Assembly: GCA_017525235.1 (NCBI GenBank)
Contig: JAFXTC010000031.1
Span: forward strand, 83,587-147,586
Direction: 5' to 3'
Length of the DNA: 64,000 nt
Origin: Bacteroidaceae bacterium
GTDB lineage: Bacteria > Bacteroidota > Bacteroidia > Bacteroidales > Bacteroidaceae
The translations under genes were made by a program, and so were the position numbers. Every line of letters begins with the position of its first letter. The stretch's first letter is position 1. Under the pieces are notes generated by a model, which saw only the letters and a program-made list of their open reading frames with translations, did no database searches and was not told where the DNA came from. This document shows positions 1 through 8,246 of the stretch, piece after piece.

Positions 1-1399
1 TTTGATTTTTCTTTAGGCCGCCAATGGTAAGCAAAATATCCTCAGAGAAGGGATAGTGTGTCTGCTCATCGATGGTTACGGTCTGGCCGTCAGCCACTTT
101 TAGTGTAGCCTTGCAGTCGGCATAGATAAGGCAGGCAGCACCACCATCGGCGCTTGCCAAGACTAAGTTCTGGCTGTAGTATGGCCAGCCCATAGCGTGG
201 TTATGCTGGCAGCAACGACTGCTGAAAGGGTTCATACTAAAGAAAGGACCACTATTGTCCACACCAGGATTGTGGTTTCGACTGTCGCTCTGTACCATGT
301 TGGGACAGGTCAAGTAGCGCAGGGCACGCATGTCCTCGGTCATGCTGGCAGGATAGCTGTTGAAGGCCACATCCTCCAGATTTTCCATCCACAGCAGGTC
401 GCCCGTTTGAGCCATCAAAATCTCATCGCTTAACATCTGCTCCACAAAGCCGCAGGTTTCTGTTCCCTGGCGTGGATCGATATAACCATGACGGCAGTTC
501 TCATCACTTCCGAACATACCTCCGGGTACCTGTCCGTAGATACGACGAATGAGGCTGTAATTATTATAGGTAGCTTTGAGGGCAGCAGGGTCTTTGGTAA
601 TGAGGAAATATTCGGCTGGTTCGCGGAAGCACTCTGCCACATTCACATTGTGCCAATTGGGCAAACCGCTCTCCTGCATCCAGTTGGCAGTGCACTGGTG
701 AATCTTATGACAAAGGTCAAGTAGCCAGCTCTCTCCAGTACGGTTGTAAAGCCATATAACAGACAACAGGTTATCGCCGCCACGAGAGTTCTCCCAGTAA
801 TCGCGCAAGAACTTTTCCTTGGGGTATTGCATTTCCCATTGGAAATAACCTTTCATAACGCTGAGCACGCGCTCATCGCCGCAATAATCGTAATAATCTT
901 GCAAAATCTGTAAGGCAAGCATATTGGCCCAGAGCTCACGGCGTCCGTTCTTGTCCTCATTCACTGGTCCGAAGTATCCATCAGGCTGAGCGCTCTTGAT
1001 GATAGCCTCGATCCAAAACTTGGTCTCATCCAGCATGGCTTTATCACCCAAGATATAAGCCAGGTTGCTATAGCCGCGCAACCAATAGGGAACCTCCTCC
1101 CAACCATGCGAGCCACCTGGTTCCAGCCAAGCATTGCCTTTCTTGTCAAGCCAGTCACTAATCTCGCCCAGGTTTCCGCTCAGGCCATTCTTCTGTCGTT
1201 GCAGGATTTCCCCTACCCAACCACGAGGCGTGATAGCATTGACAGGAAGTTTCAGGAACGGATTGGCAGGCAGCGGAGCCTTATTATTAATGTAATTGGT
1301 TTGTGTAGCCTCGATACTACGAGCCTTTACCATTTTTGCCGTCTGCGCAGAGACAGTGATAGCAATAAAAAAGAGTAAAAAAGCGGTCTTAATTTTCAT
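1..1399 (-). CDS. Secreted GH127-like (DUF1680) glycosidase, C-terminus beyond the window
   Basis: About 466 residues from the ATG at 1399 to the window edge are open, and the C-terminus lies outside. The N-terminus MKIKTAFLLFFIAITVSAQ is a signal peptide ending in the AQ typical of Bacteroidota. The body matches the beta-L-arabinofuranosidase superfamily: the (alpha/alpha)6 barrel region contains EVPYWLRGY, then ETCGFVEQM and RCCQHN further on. In GH127 enzymes a Glu-x-Cys and a Cys-Cys pair bind zinc and supply the nucleophilic cysteine, and all of these residues are visible here. The likely role is release of arabinofuranose or a related sugar from plant glycans in the periplasm or at the surface. 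The exact substrate cannot be told, and related families such as GH146 share these residues. Confidence 0.8.
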   Translation of the reverse strand, partial: MKIKTAFLLFFIAITVSAQTAKMVKARSIEATQTNYINNKAPLPANPFLKLPVNAITPRGWVGEILQRQKNGLSGNLGEISDWLDKKGNAWLEPGGSHGWEEVPYWLRGYSNLAYILGDKAMLDETKFWIEAIIKSAQPDGYFGPVNEDKNGRRELWANMLALQILQDYYDYCGDERVLSVMKGYFQWEMQYPKEKFLRDYWENSRGGDNLLSVIWLYNRTGESWLLDLCHKIHQCTANWMQESGLPNWHNVNVAECFREPAEYFLITKDPAALKATYNNYSLIRRIYGQVPGGMFGSDENCRHGYIDPRQGTETCGFVEQMLSDEILMAQTGDLLWMENLEDVAFNSYPASMTEDMRALRYLTCPNMVQSDSRNHNPGVDNSGPFFSMNPFSSRCCQHNHAMGWPYYSQNLVLASADGGAACLIYADCKATLKVADGQTVTIDEQTHYPFSEDILLTIGGLKKNQ

Positions 1400-1430
1400 T
1401 ATTGGTTGGTTTTTAGGATAATTTCGGGTG

Positions 1431-1438
1431 CGAAGGTA
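1431..1438 (-). promoter_or_regulatory. -7 box TACCTTCG before the GH127-like gene
   Basis: TACCTTCG on the minus strand is a near match to the Bacteroidota -7 element TAnnTTTG and lies about 32 nt before the ATG. No clear -33 TTG is visible because the upstream flank is a terminator hairpin. Confidence 0.4.
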
Positions 1439-1440
1439 CA

Positions 1441-1479
1441 AAAAAATCCCGTACTATGGAAATAAGCACGGGATTTTTT
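1441..1479 (-). terminator. Rho-independent terminator of the OB-fold protein gene
   Basis: AAAAAATCCCGT and ACGGGATTTTTT form a perfect 12-bp stem around a 15-nt loop. The hairpin sits downstream of the minus-strand gene ending at 1534 and ends in a run of T on that strand. The gap 1400-1533 holds this hairpin, a CGTTTTC repeat tract and a -7 box, and nothing else recognisable. Confidence 0.75.
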
Positions 1480-1506
1480 CGTTATCGTTTTCGTTTTCGT
1501 TATCGT
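1480..1506. repeat. Tandem CGTTATC/CGTTTTC repeat between genes
   Basis: About four copies of a 6-7 bp word (CGTTATC, CGTTTTC) directly flank the terminator. The same words recur at 1619-1647 inside the adjacent gene and in the gap 52862-53035. Confidence 0.7.
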
Positions 1507-1533
1507 CAAACTCCGCCGAAACGGCCTTAGACT

Positions 1534-3618
1534 TTAACGTAAGACTTTTCTGGCATTCTGAATAACTATACCTCTGTAAGTGCGGGTTACAGGCTGACCG
1601 CTCAAATTATAGAGTTTCGTGTTAGCGTTATCGTTAGCGTTAACGTTCCCTATAGCATTGGGATCATCGCCACCGGTAGAGAAGGTTACCTTATAGTTTT
1701 TATCCTCTCCGCCGTTGTTGTAACGCATGGGAGTGCCATCCTCGTACTCTGCATAAATGAAGAACTCGAAGGTCTTTGTCTTGTTCTTTATCAGCCACTC
1801 ACTCTCTACAAGTTCCATTCCTTCACCCAAATCAATGACCCAAGTGCCGTTGTCTTGTTTCTGGAAATCAACCGTACGCCAAGCCTCCTTATCATCTTGC
1901 CAACCATCTTCAGCATCGTACATAGTACCGACAAATCCTATGTATTTCATTGGCTTGCTGGTTTCAACTTCTGCCTTCATAATCTTAAGAGAAGTCGTCT
2001 TCCCTTCTATAACAACGTTCTGCCAGCCAGAAGCGGGGATTGTCTTGGTGAACACCTCACCATCGTGGCTAATGGTCAGTTTGAGGCTCTTGATGCCCGT
2101 ATCACCGCTTGCCTTCTCCTCAAATTTGGTAAGATAGAGCTGGTTGGTAAGGGTCTGGTTCTTCCAATAAATGCAACCCATACCTTCCAAATCGTACTTG
2201 GTGCCAGCCTTCAGACCATTTGCCTCGTCATCAATTTTAAGGTTCCATTGGTTGTAAACAGCCAGCGTCTCATCGCCTACCTTGAAGGTCAGGTTCTTAC
2301 CGTCAGCAGCAACGAATTCGGCATTCTCAATCCGCAGATACTCGTTCATGTTAGTCTGGTTCAATTCCTTTAAAGCGATGGTCTTAGGCTCAACGGGATT
2401 GCCGCTCGACTTAACAACGAACTCCACGTCCTCCTTATTTACAGCCAACTCCAACAGACCGTTGTAAGACTTCATGGTACCATAAATTCCGCCAAAACCC
2501 TGGTCGTTACCCAAATCACCAGAAATCTTATCACCAGTCTTATATCCTAAACCGCTGCCATAAAGCAAAAGGGATCCGAAGTCGTCCTTGATATAAGTAT
2601 AAGAACCGTTGGCGTATGTTACCAGAGCCTCCTTACCCTTGGGCTCGCTACCTTCAGGCATATCTACCTGCCAGTAAGAAGCCTGATAGCCCTTGTTCCA
2701 TTCTGCTTCCTTGGTTGCCCAAGAATCGCCACCTACCTGGGGGAACTGCTCCAGAACATCCTGAATATTTATAAAGCCTTTGTAAGTCTTCAGGGTATAA
2801 CTCTTTGCGCTTGCCTCATAAGTATCATCACCATCATATTTGGCGGTCAGGGTCAGGTCGCCGCTGCTGCCACTGGGGATATAAACCTTGCCGTCGCCAA
2901 TGCTGGGCTCTTCTTCGCCCATAATCCAGTTGCTGCCCATCTTCAGGCTCCACTTAATAGCAGCACCTTCCACAGCAACATCGCCAGCCTTTACTACAGC
3001 CGTGGGAAGTTTTGTCTCATCACCATCCTTACCGGGAGTAAAACGTGTCAGATAGTCGCCAGAGAGTTCAACTACAGTTTCTGTTTTAACATCTCCCTGG
3101 GGCTCTTCCCAAACAACAGTTATCTTGTCGATATAGATAGCACCACTATGAGCCACCATACCAACATACTTGTAGCTAACCTCGGGTGTCACAGTGAAAG
3201 ATTCGCCATTAGCAGCAATAGAACCAATCAGTTCACCCTTCTTATCGGCATCATACATATCAGGACCAGCCTCGTAAGGCTCGTTCTTACCATAAATATC
3301 AATGGCACGGTCTGTGGTACCAGCATTAAAAGCAATGGTAACGGACTTCAGTTTACCACCTGACTTTGTGGTGACAATACCAGCATCGCTCTTGTTGGAA
3401 CGGAGCTGAATGTACTTACCTGTACCAGATGATGCGGTTCCAGCATAAATGGCAGGAGAATTAAATGATATGCCTTCAAATGGGGCATAGTTGGAGTTGG
3501 TACCACCAAGCCCCAATCCTTCCCATGTCAGCTCATCAGTTTTGTCATCGGCAAAAACAACACTTGTGCCAATAAAGCCTAAGAGGGCTACGAAGAAAAA
3601 GCGTAAAATTTTATTCAT
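1534..3618 (-). CDS. Large secreted surface protein with OB-fold-like and Ig-like regions and a C-terminal sorting domain
   Basis: This 694-residue protein begins with a signal peptide (MNKILRFFFVALLGFIGTSVVFA). Residues 30-170 look like a beta-sandwich region common in Prevotella surface proteins. Residues about 178-275 resemble an Ig-like domain, and about 280-500 an OB-fold-like region (DFGSLLLYGSG, IYWKNQTLTNQLYL). It ends with a short domain containing LYNLSGQPV and GIVIQNARKVLR, the pattern of Prevotellaceae C-terminal secretion or sorting domains, which fits export by the T9SS whose genes porW and porX are in this window. A linker NVNANDNANT before that domain is encoded by a tandem AACGnT repeat at 1619-1647. 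The function is not recognised; adhesion or glycan binding are possible. Confidence 0.7.
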   Translation of the reverse strand: MNKILRFFFVALLGFIGTSVVFADDKTDELTWEGLGLGGTNSNYAPFEGISFNSPAIYAGTASSGTGKYIQLRSNKSDAGIVTTKSGGKLKSVTIAFNAGTTDRAIDIYGKNEPYEAGPDMYDADKKGELIGSIAANGESFTVTPEVSYKYVGMVAHSGAIYIDKITVVWEEPQGDVKTETVVELSGDYLTRFTPGKDGDETKLPTAVVKAGDVAVEGAAIKWSLKMGSNWIMGEEEPSIGDGKVYIPSGSSGDLTLTAKYDGDDTYEASAKSYTLKTYKGFINIQDVLEQFPQVGGDSWATKEAEWNKGYQASYWQVDMPEGSEPKGKEALVTYANGSYTYIKDDFGSLLLYGSGLGYKTGDKISGDLGNDQGFGGIYGTMKSYNGLLELAVNKEDVEFVVKSSGNPVEPKTIALKELNQTNMNEYLRIENAEFVAADGKNLTFKVGDETLAVYNQWNLKIDDEANGLKAGTKYDLEGMGCIYWKNQTLTNQLYLTKFEEKASGDTGIKSLKLTISHDGEVFTKTIPASGWQNVVIEGKTTSLKIMKAEVETSKPMKYIGFVGTMYDAEDGWQDDKEAWRTVDFQKQDNGTWVIDLGEGMELVESEWLIKNKTKTFEFFIYAEYEDGTPMRYNNGGEDKNYKVTFSTGGDDPNAIGNVNANDNANTKLYNLSGQPVTRTYRGIVIQNARKVLR
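1619..1647. repeat. Tandem AACGnT repeat inside the coding sequence
   Basis: GTTAGCGTTATCGTTAGCGT and its continuation encode the linker NVNANDNANT of the secreted protein. It uses the same words as the intergenic tract at 1480-1506, only 112 bp away. Confidence 0.65.
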
Positions 3619-3656
3619 AATGATATGTTTTAGGTTATTTTTGTTTTAGTTTGCCG

Positions 3657-3664
3657 CAAAGATA
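3657..3664 (-). promoter_or_regulatory. -7 box TATCTTTG for the OB-fold protein gene
   Basis: TATCTTTG on the minus strand, about 38 nt before the ATG at 3618, matches TAnnTTTG. The upstream flank is the AT-rich repeat 3665-3706 with no clear -33 TTG. Confidence 0.55.
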
Positions 3665-3706
3665 TGAATTAAAATTGAAAATTGGAAATTGATGATTGAA
3701 AATTAT
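3665..3706. repeat. AT-rich TTGAAAAT-type tandem repeat
   Basis: Four degenerate units of an 8-10 bp word (AATTGAAA, ATTGGAAA, TTGATGA, TTGAAAAT) lie directly upstream of a -7 box and downstream of lpxB. Confidence 0.6.
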
Positions 3707-3748
3707 TTGATTGGCCGTTTTTTTTGATTTCTCAACTATTAACTGCCT

Positions 3749-4891
3749 TTAACTGCCAGCTAAAATGCAGTGCATTTTCTGTGCCGCCCGTTTTGGCGCT
3801 CCTGGCTCACCTAATCGCTGCGCCATCAGTTCATAGCCTGCCAGTTGCTTTTCTCTAGCTTCTCCACCAGGAAGAATGGACAGCAGATGCTGACGTGTAG
3901 TCTTAACTGTCATTTCATTCGCCACAAGTTCAGGAACTACTTCTTTGTCAGCAATCAAATTTACGAGCGAAATATAAGGAATCTTTAACATCAACCTACG
4001 AGCAAAAGAAGCCAAACGGCCCGCCTTCATATAATAGCAGACTACTTGAGGAACACGGAAAAGAGCCGTCTCTAATGTTGCCGTTCCACTGGTGACAAGA
4101 GCCGCAGTAGCATATCGGAGAATGTTGTACGTCTGACCGCGTAACACTTTCACATCCGCCTCTTGCATACACTTTTCATAATAATCGTCTTCTATGCCTG
4201 GAGCAGCAGCCAGAACCAATTGGTATTCGGCAATAAGGGAAGAAGCTGCCAGAATCATACGAGGTAGATTGTCGCGAATCTCCTGCTTACGGCTCCCAGC
4301 TAAAAGGGCAATGATGGGCCGATTGTCCAATCCTGCCGCTTTTCTGAACCCTTCTTCGTCCGCAGGATTCTCCTTTAAAAAAGCATCTACCTCATCTACC
4401 GTTGGATTGCCCACATAATGAATGGGATAGTGATGTTTCTGTTCATAGAACTCCACCTCGAACGGAAGAATACTGAACATTTCATTTACATTCCTGCGGA
4501 TTTCCTTGATACGCCCCTCCTTCCAAGCCCAAATCTTTGGCGAGATATAATAAAAAACGGGGATTTTCGTTTTATCATGCAGGAAACGGGCAATCTTTAG
4601 GTTAAAGCCCGGATAATCCACCAGTATCACTACATCTGGGTTCCAGGCAACAATATCGTCTTTGCACTTTTTCATTCCCCTCAAAATAGTGCGTAAATGC
4701 AAAGCCACATCCATGAAACCCATATAGGCAAGATCCTTATAGTGACTAACCAAAGTGCCACCTTGGGCCAACATTTTGTCGCCACCGAAGAAGCGGAATT
4801 GCGCCTGCGCATCTTCTTCCTTCAAGGCTGCCATCAAATGACTGGCATGAAGGTCGCCACTGGCCTCGCCTACTATAAGGTAATACTTCAT
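3749..4891 (-). CDS. lpxB: Lipid-A-disaccharide synthase
   Basis: LpxB condenses UDP-2,3-diacylglucosamine with lipid X to give the lipid A disaccharide at the inner face of the cytoplasmic membrane. The protein has 380 residues, normal for the family, and begins MKYYLIVGEASGDLHASHL, the conserved N-terminal GEASGDLH motif. DYPGFNLKIA, YYISPKIWAWK and LLAGSRKQEI are further LpxB signatures. An in-frame ATG at 4984 would add 31 non-homologous residues inside surE, so the start at 4891 is preferred. That start overlaps the surE stop by 4 nt (ATGA), showing translational coupling. A tandem GGCAGTTAA overlaps the stop region. Confidence 0.95.
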   Translation of the reverse strand: MKYYLIVGEASGDLHASHLMAALKEEDAQAQFRFFGGDKMLAQGGTLVSHYKDLAYMGFMDVALHLRTILRGMKKCKDDIVAWNPDVVILVDYPGFNLKIARFLHDKTKIPVFYYISPKIWAWKEGRIKEIRRNVNEMFSILPFEVEFYEQKHHYPIHYVGNPTVDEVDAFLKENPADEEGFRKAAGLDNRPIIALLAGSRKQEIRDNLPRMILAASSLIAEYQLVLAAAPGIEDDYYEKCMQEADVKVLRGQTYNILRYATAALVTSGTATLETALFRVPQVVCYYMKAGRLASFARRLMLKIPYISLVNLIADKEVVPELVANEMTVKTTRQHLLSILPGGEAREKQLAGYELMAQRLGEPGAPKRAAQKMHCILAGS

Positions 4892-5643
4892 CTTTGTAAT
4901 GATTTCAGTATTTCCAGAGAAGAATAATCTGTCATATCTAAACTCAGCGGGGTAATGGAAGCCATACCATGATCCAAAGCCCAATAATCTGTGTCTTCGG
5001 CTTCAGGTTCCAGATTGGTGAAATTGCCCGTCAACTGATATACGTCGGGGACATCCGTATCTTTCCATTCCGATTGCCAGATTCCCCTTGCCATTCTACA
5101 AACAGAGACACCCTTCAAGGCAGGAACCTCCGGGAAGTTTACATTCAGGCATACATCTTGTGGAAGTCCGTTTTTAAGAACATGTGATGCGACATCCTTT
5201 ACTACTTGAAGGTAAGGCCGAAAATCACATTCCTGCTTACGGGTACGCAAACTATAACCAATGGACGGAATACCTTTCATACACCCCTCCAAGACAGCTC
5301 CCATTGTACCGCTATAATGCAGACTGACACTTGCATTATCGCCATGATTAATACCGGAAACCACTAAATCGGGCTTGCGGTGAACAACCTTCTCGTACGC
5401 TAATTTCACACAATCAACAGGCGTTCCGCTACAAGAGTAAATTGACAAGTTTTCTTCCTCTCTCTCTAACTTTAAGGTGACTGGCACAATAGGGGTTATA
5501 GAACAGGCCGAGCCAGACCGTGCACCATTCGGTGCAACCACAACAACCTGCCCCAATTCCTGCATACATTTGATAAGTACAGAAATACCCTGTGCATTCA
5601 ATCCGTCGTCATTTGTTACTAATATCAAGGGCTGTTTTTGCAT
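4888..5643 (-). CDS. surE: 5'/3'-nucleotidase SurE
   Basis: SurE is a metal-dependent phosphatase of nucleoside 5'- and 3'-monophosphates. The 251 residues include ILVTNDDG (metal-binding Asp12 and Asp13), APNGARSGS and SGINHGDN, the three metal-site segments of the family. It is the first gene of a surE-lpxB pair joined by a 4-nt overlap and diverges from parA. The pairing of surE with lpxB is common in Bacteroidales and appears to reflect co-transcription rather than shared pathway. Confidence 0.95.
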   Translation of the reverse strand: MQKQPLILVTNDDGLNAQGISVLIKCMQELGQVVVVAPNGARSGSACSITPIVPVTLKLEREEENLSIYSCSGTPVDCVKLAYEKVVHRKPDLVVSGINHGDNASVSLHYSGTMGAVLEGCMKGIPSIGYSLRTRKQECDFRPYLQVVKDVASHVLKNGLPQDVCLNVNFPEVPALKGVSVCRMARGIWQSEWKDTDVPDVYQLTGNFTNLEPEAEDTDYWALDHGMASITPLSLDMTDYSSLEILKSLQR

Positions 5644-5663
5644 ATCTTCAGTTCATTTGCTTG

Positions 5664-5671
5664 CAAAAGTA
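5664..5671 (-). promoter_or_regulatory. -7 box TACTTTTG for surE-lpxB
   Basis: TACTTTTG on the minus strand lies 21 nt before the surE ATG and matches TAnnTTTG. No clear -33 element is seen. Confidence 0.45.
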
Positions 5672-5714
5672 ATAAAAATGTGACAATTCTGCCCCATATT
5701 CCAAAAGAAAATCA

Positions 5715-5722
5715 TACCTTCG
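5715..5722 (+). promoter_or_regulatory. -7 box TACCTTCG for the parA operon
   Basis: TACCTTCG, a one-base variant of TAnnTTTG, lies 30 nt before the parA ATG in the divergent surE/parA gap. The same variant occurs at 1431-1438 and 24004-24011. Confidence 0.45.
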
Positions 5723-5752
5723 CATTTAATTTAGGATAGAAAACAGAAACAA

Positions 5753-6526
5753 ATGAGCAAAATCATTGCTATAGCAAACCAAAAAGGCGGCGTAGGGAAA
5801 ACCACCACCTGTATGAACCTGGCAGCCTCCTTGGCAGCCTTGGAAAAGAAAGTTTTGCTAATTGACGCAGATCCGCAAGCCAATGCGTCAAGCGGATTGG
5901 GTGTGGATGTTAATAAGATTGACGGTTCTATATACAACGCTTTATTAGGGGAAATGGACATCCGGGATGTCATCTATACCACAGACATTAACGGATTGGA
6001 CATCATACCTTCTCATATCAACCTTGTGGGAGCAGAAATAGAGTTGTTGAACGTAAAGCATCAGGAGCAGGTGCTAAAAAAACTGCTGGCTTCCATCGCA
6101 AGCGAATATGATTACCTGCTTATCGACTGCAGCCCCAGCTTGGGCCTCATCACAGTGAATGCGCTTACTGCTGCCCATAGCGTTATCATACCTGTACAGT
6201 GTGAATATTTTGCATTGGAGGGAATCAGCAAACTGCTGAACACCATAAAGATTGTAAAGTCGAGAATGAATCCCGCCCTTGAGATAGAAGGTTTCCTGCT
6301 GACGATGTACGACAGTCGTTTGCGCTTGGCAAATCAGATCTACGAGGAAGTAAAACGTCATTTCCGCGAACTGGTCTTCAAGACCGTTATCCCGCGAAAC
6401 GTAAAACTGAGCGAGGCACCCAGTCATGGAATGCCCGCCATCTTATACGACGCAGATGCCGTAGGGGCAAAGGTTCATCTGAAGTTGGCAGAAGAAATTA
6501 TTGAGAAGAATTCGGTTAGCGGTTAA
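5753..6526 (+). CDS. parA: Chromosome-partitioning ATPase ParA (Soj)
   Basis: ParA is a deviant Walker-A ATPase that works with ParB to segregate the replication origin. The 257 residues start [19 protein letters not shown] (KGGVGKTT at 11-18), then [12 protein letters not shown] and [10 protein letters not shown] (Walker B). The size is that of chromosomal Soj proteins without an N-terminal DNA-binding extension. parB follows after 88 nt, and then genes for envelope proteins. The last codons (NSVSG plus stop) are made of the tandem word GGTTAGC, which occurs as an intergenic repeat at 52915-52943. Confidence 0.95.
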   Translation: MSKIIAIANQKGGVGKTTTCMNLAASLAALEKKVLLIDADPQANASSGLGVDVNKIDGSIYNALLGEMDIRDVIYTTDINGLDIIPSHINLVGAEIELLNVKHQEQVLKKLLASIASEYDYLLIDCSPSLGLITVNALTAAHSVIIPVQCEYFALEGISKLLNTIKIVKSRMNPALEIEGFLLTMYDSRLRLANQIYEEVKRHFRELVFKTVIPRNVKLSEAPSHGMPAILYDADAVGAKVHLKLAEEIIEKNSVSG

Positions 6527-6529
6527 CAG

Positions 6530-6563
6530 CCTCACCCCCACCCCCTCTCCTAAGGCGAGGGGA
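6530..6563. repeat. GC-rich palindromic element between parA and parB
   Basis: CTCACCCCCACCCCCTCTCC followed by TAAG and GCGAGGGGAG forms a CCCCTC/GAGGGG hairpin. It belongs to the same family as the elements at 47939, 51909, 57724, 58022 and 58947. Confidence 0.75.
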
Positions 6564-6614
6564 GTATTGGTTAGAGAAAAAATGAATGGTAAGTGTTTTA
6601 AAATGAATTGAAAG

Positions 6615-7520
6615 ATGGCAATACGTAAGAAATATCAGGGGCAGGCTTTGGGTAGAGGCCTTGATGCTTTGTTGAACACAGATACAGAGGTTCAGACGGC
6701 AGGATCATCTAACATCTGCGAGGTGAGCGTTGAGAAGATTAACCCCAATCCCAACCAACCCAGACGAGACTTTGACGACGACAGTCTACAGGAACTGGCC
6801 AACAGCATTCGGCAAATAGGCATTATTCAGCCCATCACGCTGCGCGATATGGGCGACGGCACTTATGTCATCATCGCTGGTGAAAGGCGTTGGAGAGCGA
6901 GCCAGCGTGCAGGACTTACCCATATTCCCGCTTACATCAGAACGGTTGACGACGAGAATATGATGGAGATGGCGTTGGTGGAGAACATTCAGCGCCAAGA
7001 CCTTACAGCACTGGAAATCGCATTAGCCTATCAACATCTGATTGAACAATATCACCTTACACAGGAACAGCTTAGCGACAAGGTAGGTAAGAACCGTGCG
7101 ACCGTAGCCAACTACCTGCGCTTGTTGAAGTTGCCAGCCCCCATTCAGATGGCGCTCAAGAACAAAGTTATAGACATGGGACATGCCCGTGCTCTTTTAG
7201 CCTTGAACGACCCCAAAACTCAGTTGGAAGTTTTCAACGAGTTTAAGAAAGACAAAATCAGTGTTCGCAAGATAGAAGAAATGGTAAAGGAACTGAGCCA
7301 GGGCGGAAGCGTGAAGAACAAGGAAGGCAAGCGCATCCGCCAAAAAGGTTCTAACCTAAGCAGCGAATACGGCGCTTTGCGTACCAGCCTGAGCAAATTC
7401 TTCCAGACAAAAGTACAGCTTACATGCGCCGAGACGGGCAAGGGAAAAATCACCATTCCCTTTGCTAACGAAGAAGAACTGGAACGTATCATTGCCATTA
7501 TTGACAAATTGAGAAGTTGA
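6615..7520 (+). CDS. parB: Chromosome-partitioning protein ParB (Spo0J), CTP-dependent clamp
   Basis: ParB binds parS sites near the origin, spreads as a CTP-gated clamp and stimulates ParA. The 301 residues show a basic N-terminus (LGRGLDALL), the ParB/Srx domain with GERRWRA and ENIQRQDL (CTP-binding motifs), the helix-turn-helix KVGKNRATVANYLRLL and a C-terminal dimerisation region. I did not see an obvious parS in the flanks. The stop codon overlaps the TTG start of the next gene. Confidence 0.95.
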   Translation: MAIRKKYQGQALGRGLDALLNTDTEVQTAGSSNICEVSVEKINPNPNQPRRDFDDDSLQELANSIRQIGIIQPITLRDMGDGTYVIIAGERRWRASQRAGLTHIPAYIRTVDDENMMEMALVENIQRQDLTALEIALAYQHLIEQYHLTQEQLSDKVGKNRATVANYLRLLKLPAPIQMALKNKVIDMGHARALLALNDPKTQLEVFNEFKKDKISVRKIEEMVKELSQGGSVKNKEGKRIRQKGSNLSSEYGALRTSLSKFFQTKVQLTCAETGKGKITIPFANEEELERIIAIIDKLRS

Positions 7521-8230
7521 GAATACAGGAAACATCATACACGTTCAGAACGCTTCTGCTCTTTTTCATCGTATGGTGCAGCGGAGCATTTACCCTTCTG
7601 GCCCAAGAGCAGGAGATAGTACTTCCCGACTCTGTTGAGCGGATTGTACTGGAGGACTCTGCACGTGTGGTTGCTGTTTCCGACAGCCTTCTCCAGGCAT
7701 CGATAGAATCGTCTCTGAAACGGGAACGCTTTGTCCCGGACCCCATCCGTTCCATGTGGCTAGGACTTGTATTTCCTGGGGGCGGACAAATTTATAATCA
7801 CAAATACTGGAAGTTACCCATCATTTATGGAGGATTTCTGGGATGTGTATATGCATTGACTTGGAACTCCCAGATGCTTCATGACTACTCCCAAGCGTAT
7901 TTGGACATCATGGACTCAGACCCCAACACAAAGAGCTATGAGAAAATGTTACCCATAGGTTACGATATTTCAGGAAAAGAGGAACGATTCAAGAGTATAT
8001 TCAAACACAAGAAAGACTATTTCAGAAGAAACCGCGATCTTAGTATCTTTGCATTCGTGGGAGTATACCTGCTAGCCGTAATAGATGCTTATGTAGATGC
8101 CGAGCTCTCGACCTTTGACATCAGTAAAGACCTAAGCCTGCACCTAGAACCCACTTTTATTCAGACCTTACCCAAGAAAACGTATGGAAGAGAGAGTGTT
8201 CCCGGTGTTAAGGTCGTCCTATCCTATTAG
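7517..8230 (+). CDS. DUF5683 family membrane protein
   Basis: The 237-residue protein has an N-terminal signal-like segment (RTLLLFFIVWCSGAFTLLAQ) and the DUF5683 hallmark LVFPGGGQIYNHKYWKLPIIYGG, followed by transmembrane segments near residues 90-110 and 175-195. The function of this Bacteroidota family is unknown. No ATG is available before residue 78, so the start is a TTG at 7517 overlapping the parB stop by 4 nt, which implies translational coupling. Its place between parB and a lytic transglycosylase is conserved in Bacteroidales and hints at an envelope or division role; that is inference. Confidence 0.8.
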   Translation: MRIQETSYTFRTLLLFFIVWCSGAFTLLAQEQEIVLPDSVERIVLEDSARVVAVSDSLLQASIESSLKRERFVPDPIRSMWLGLVFPGGGQIYNHKYWKLPIIYGGFLGCVYALTWNSQMLHDYSQAYLDIMDSDPNTKSYEKMLPIGYDISGKEERFKSIFKHKKDYFRRNRDLSIFAFVGVYLLAVIDAYVDAELSTFDISKDLSLHLEPTFIQTLPKKTYGRESVPGVKVVLSY

Positions 8231-8246
8231 AATATAAAGATAAAAC

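Noticed and set aside
4892-4984. N-terminal extension of LpxB by 31 residues
   Set aside because: The extension lies inside surE, lacks homology, and the ATG at 4891 gives the conserved N-terminus and a 4-nt overlap with surE.
6530-6563. Rho-independent terminator between parA and parB
   Set aside because: The hairpin is not followed by a T run, and the same element occurs inside coding sequences, so it is classed as a dispersed palindrome.
5753-7520. parAB as plasmid or mobile-element partition genes
   Set aside because: ParA is the short Soj type, and the cluster with DUF5683, mltD and rel is the chromosomal Bacteroidales arrangement.
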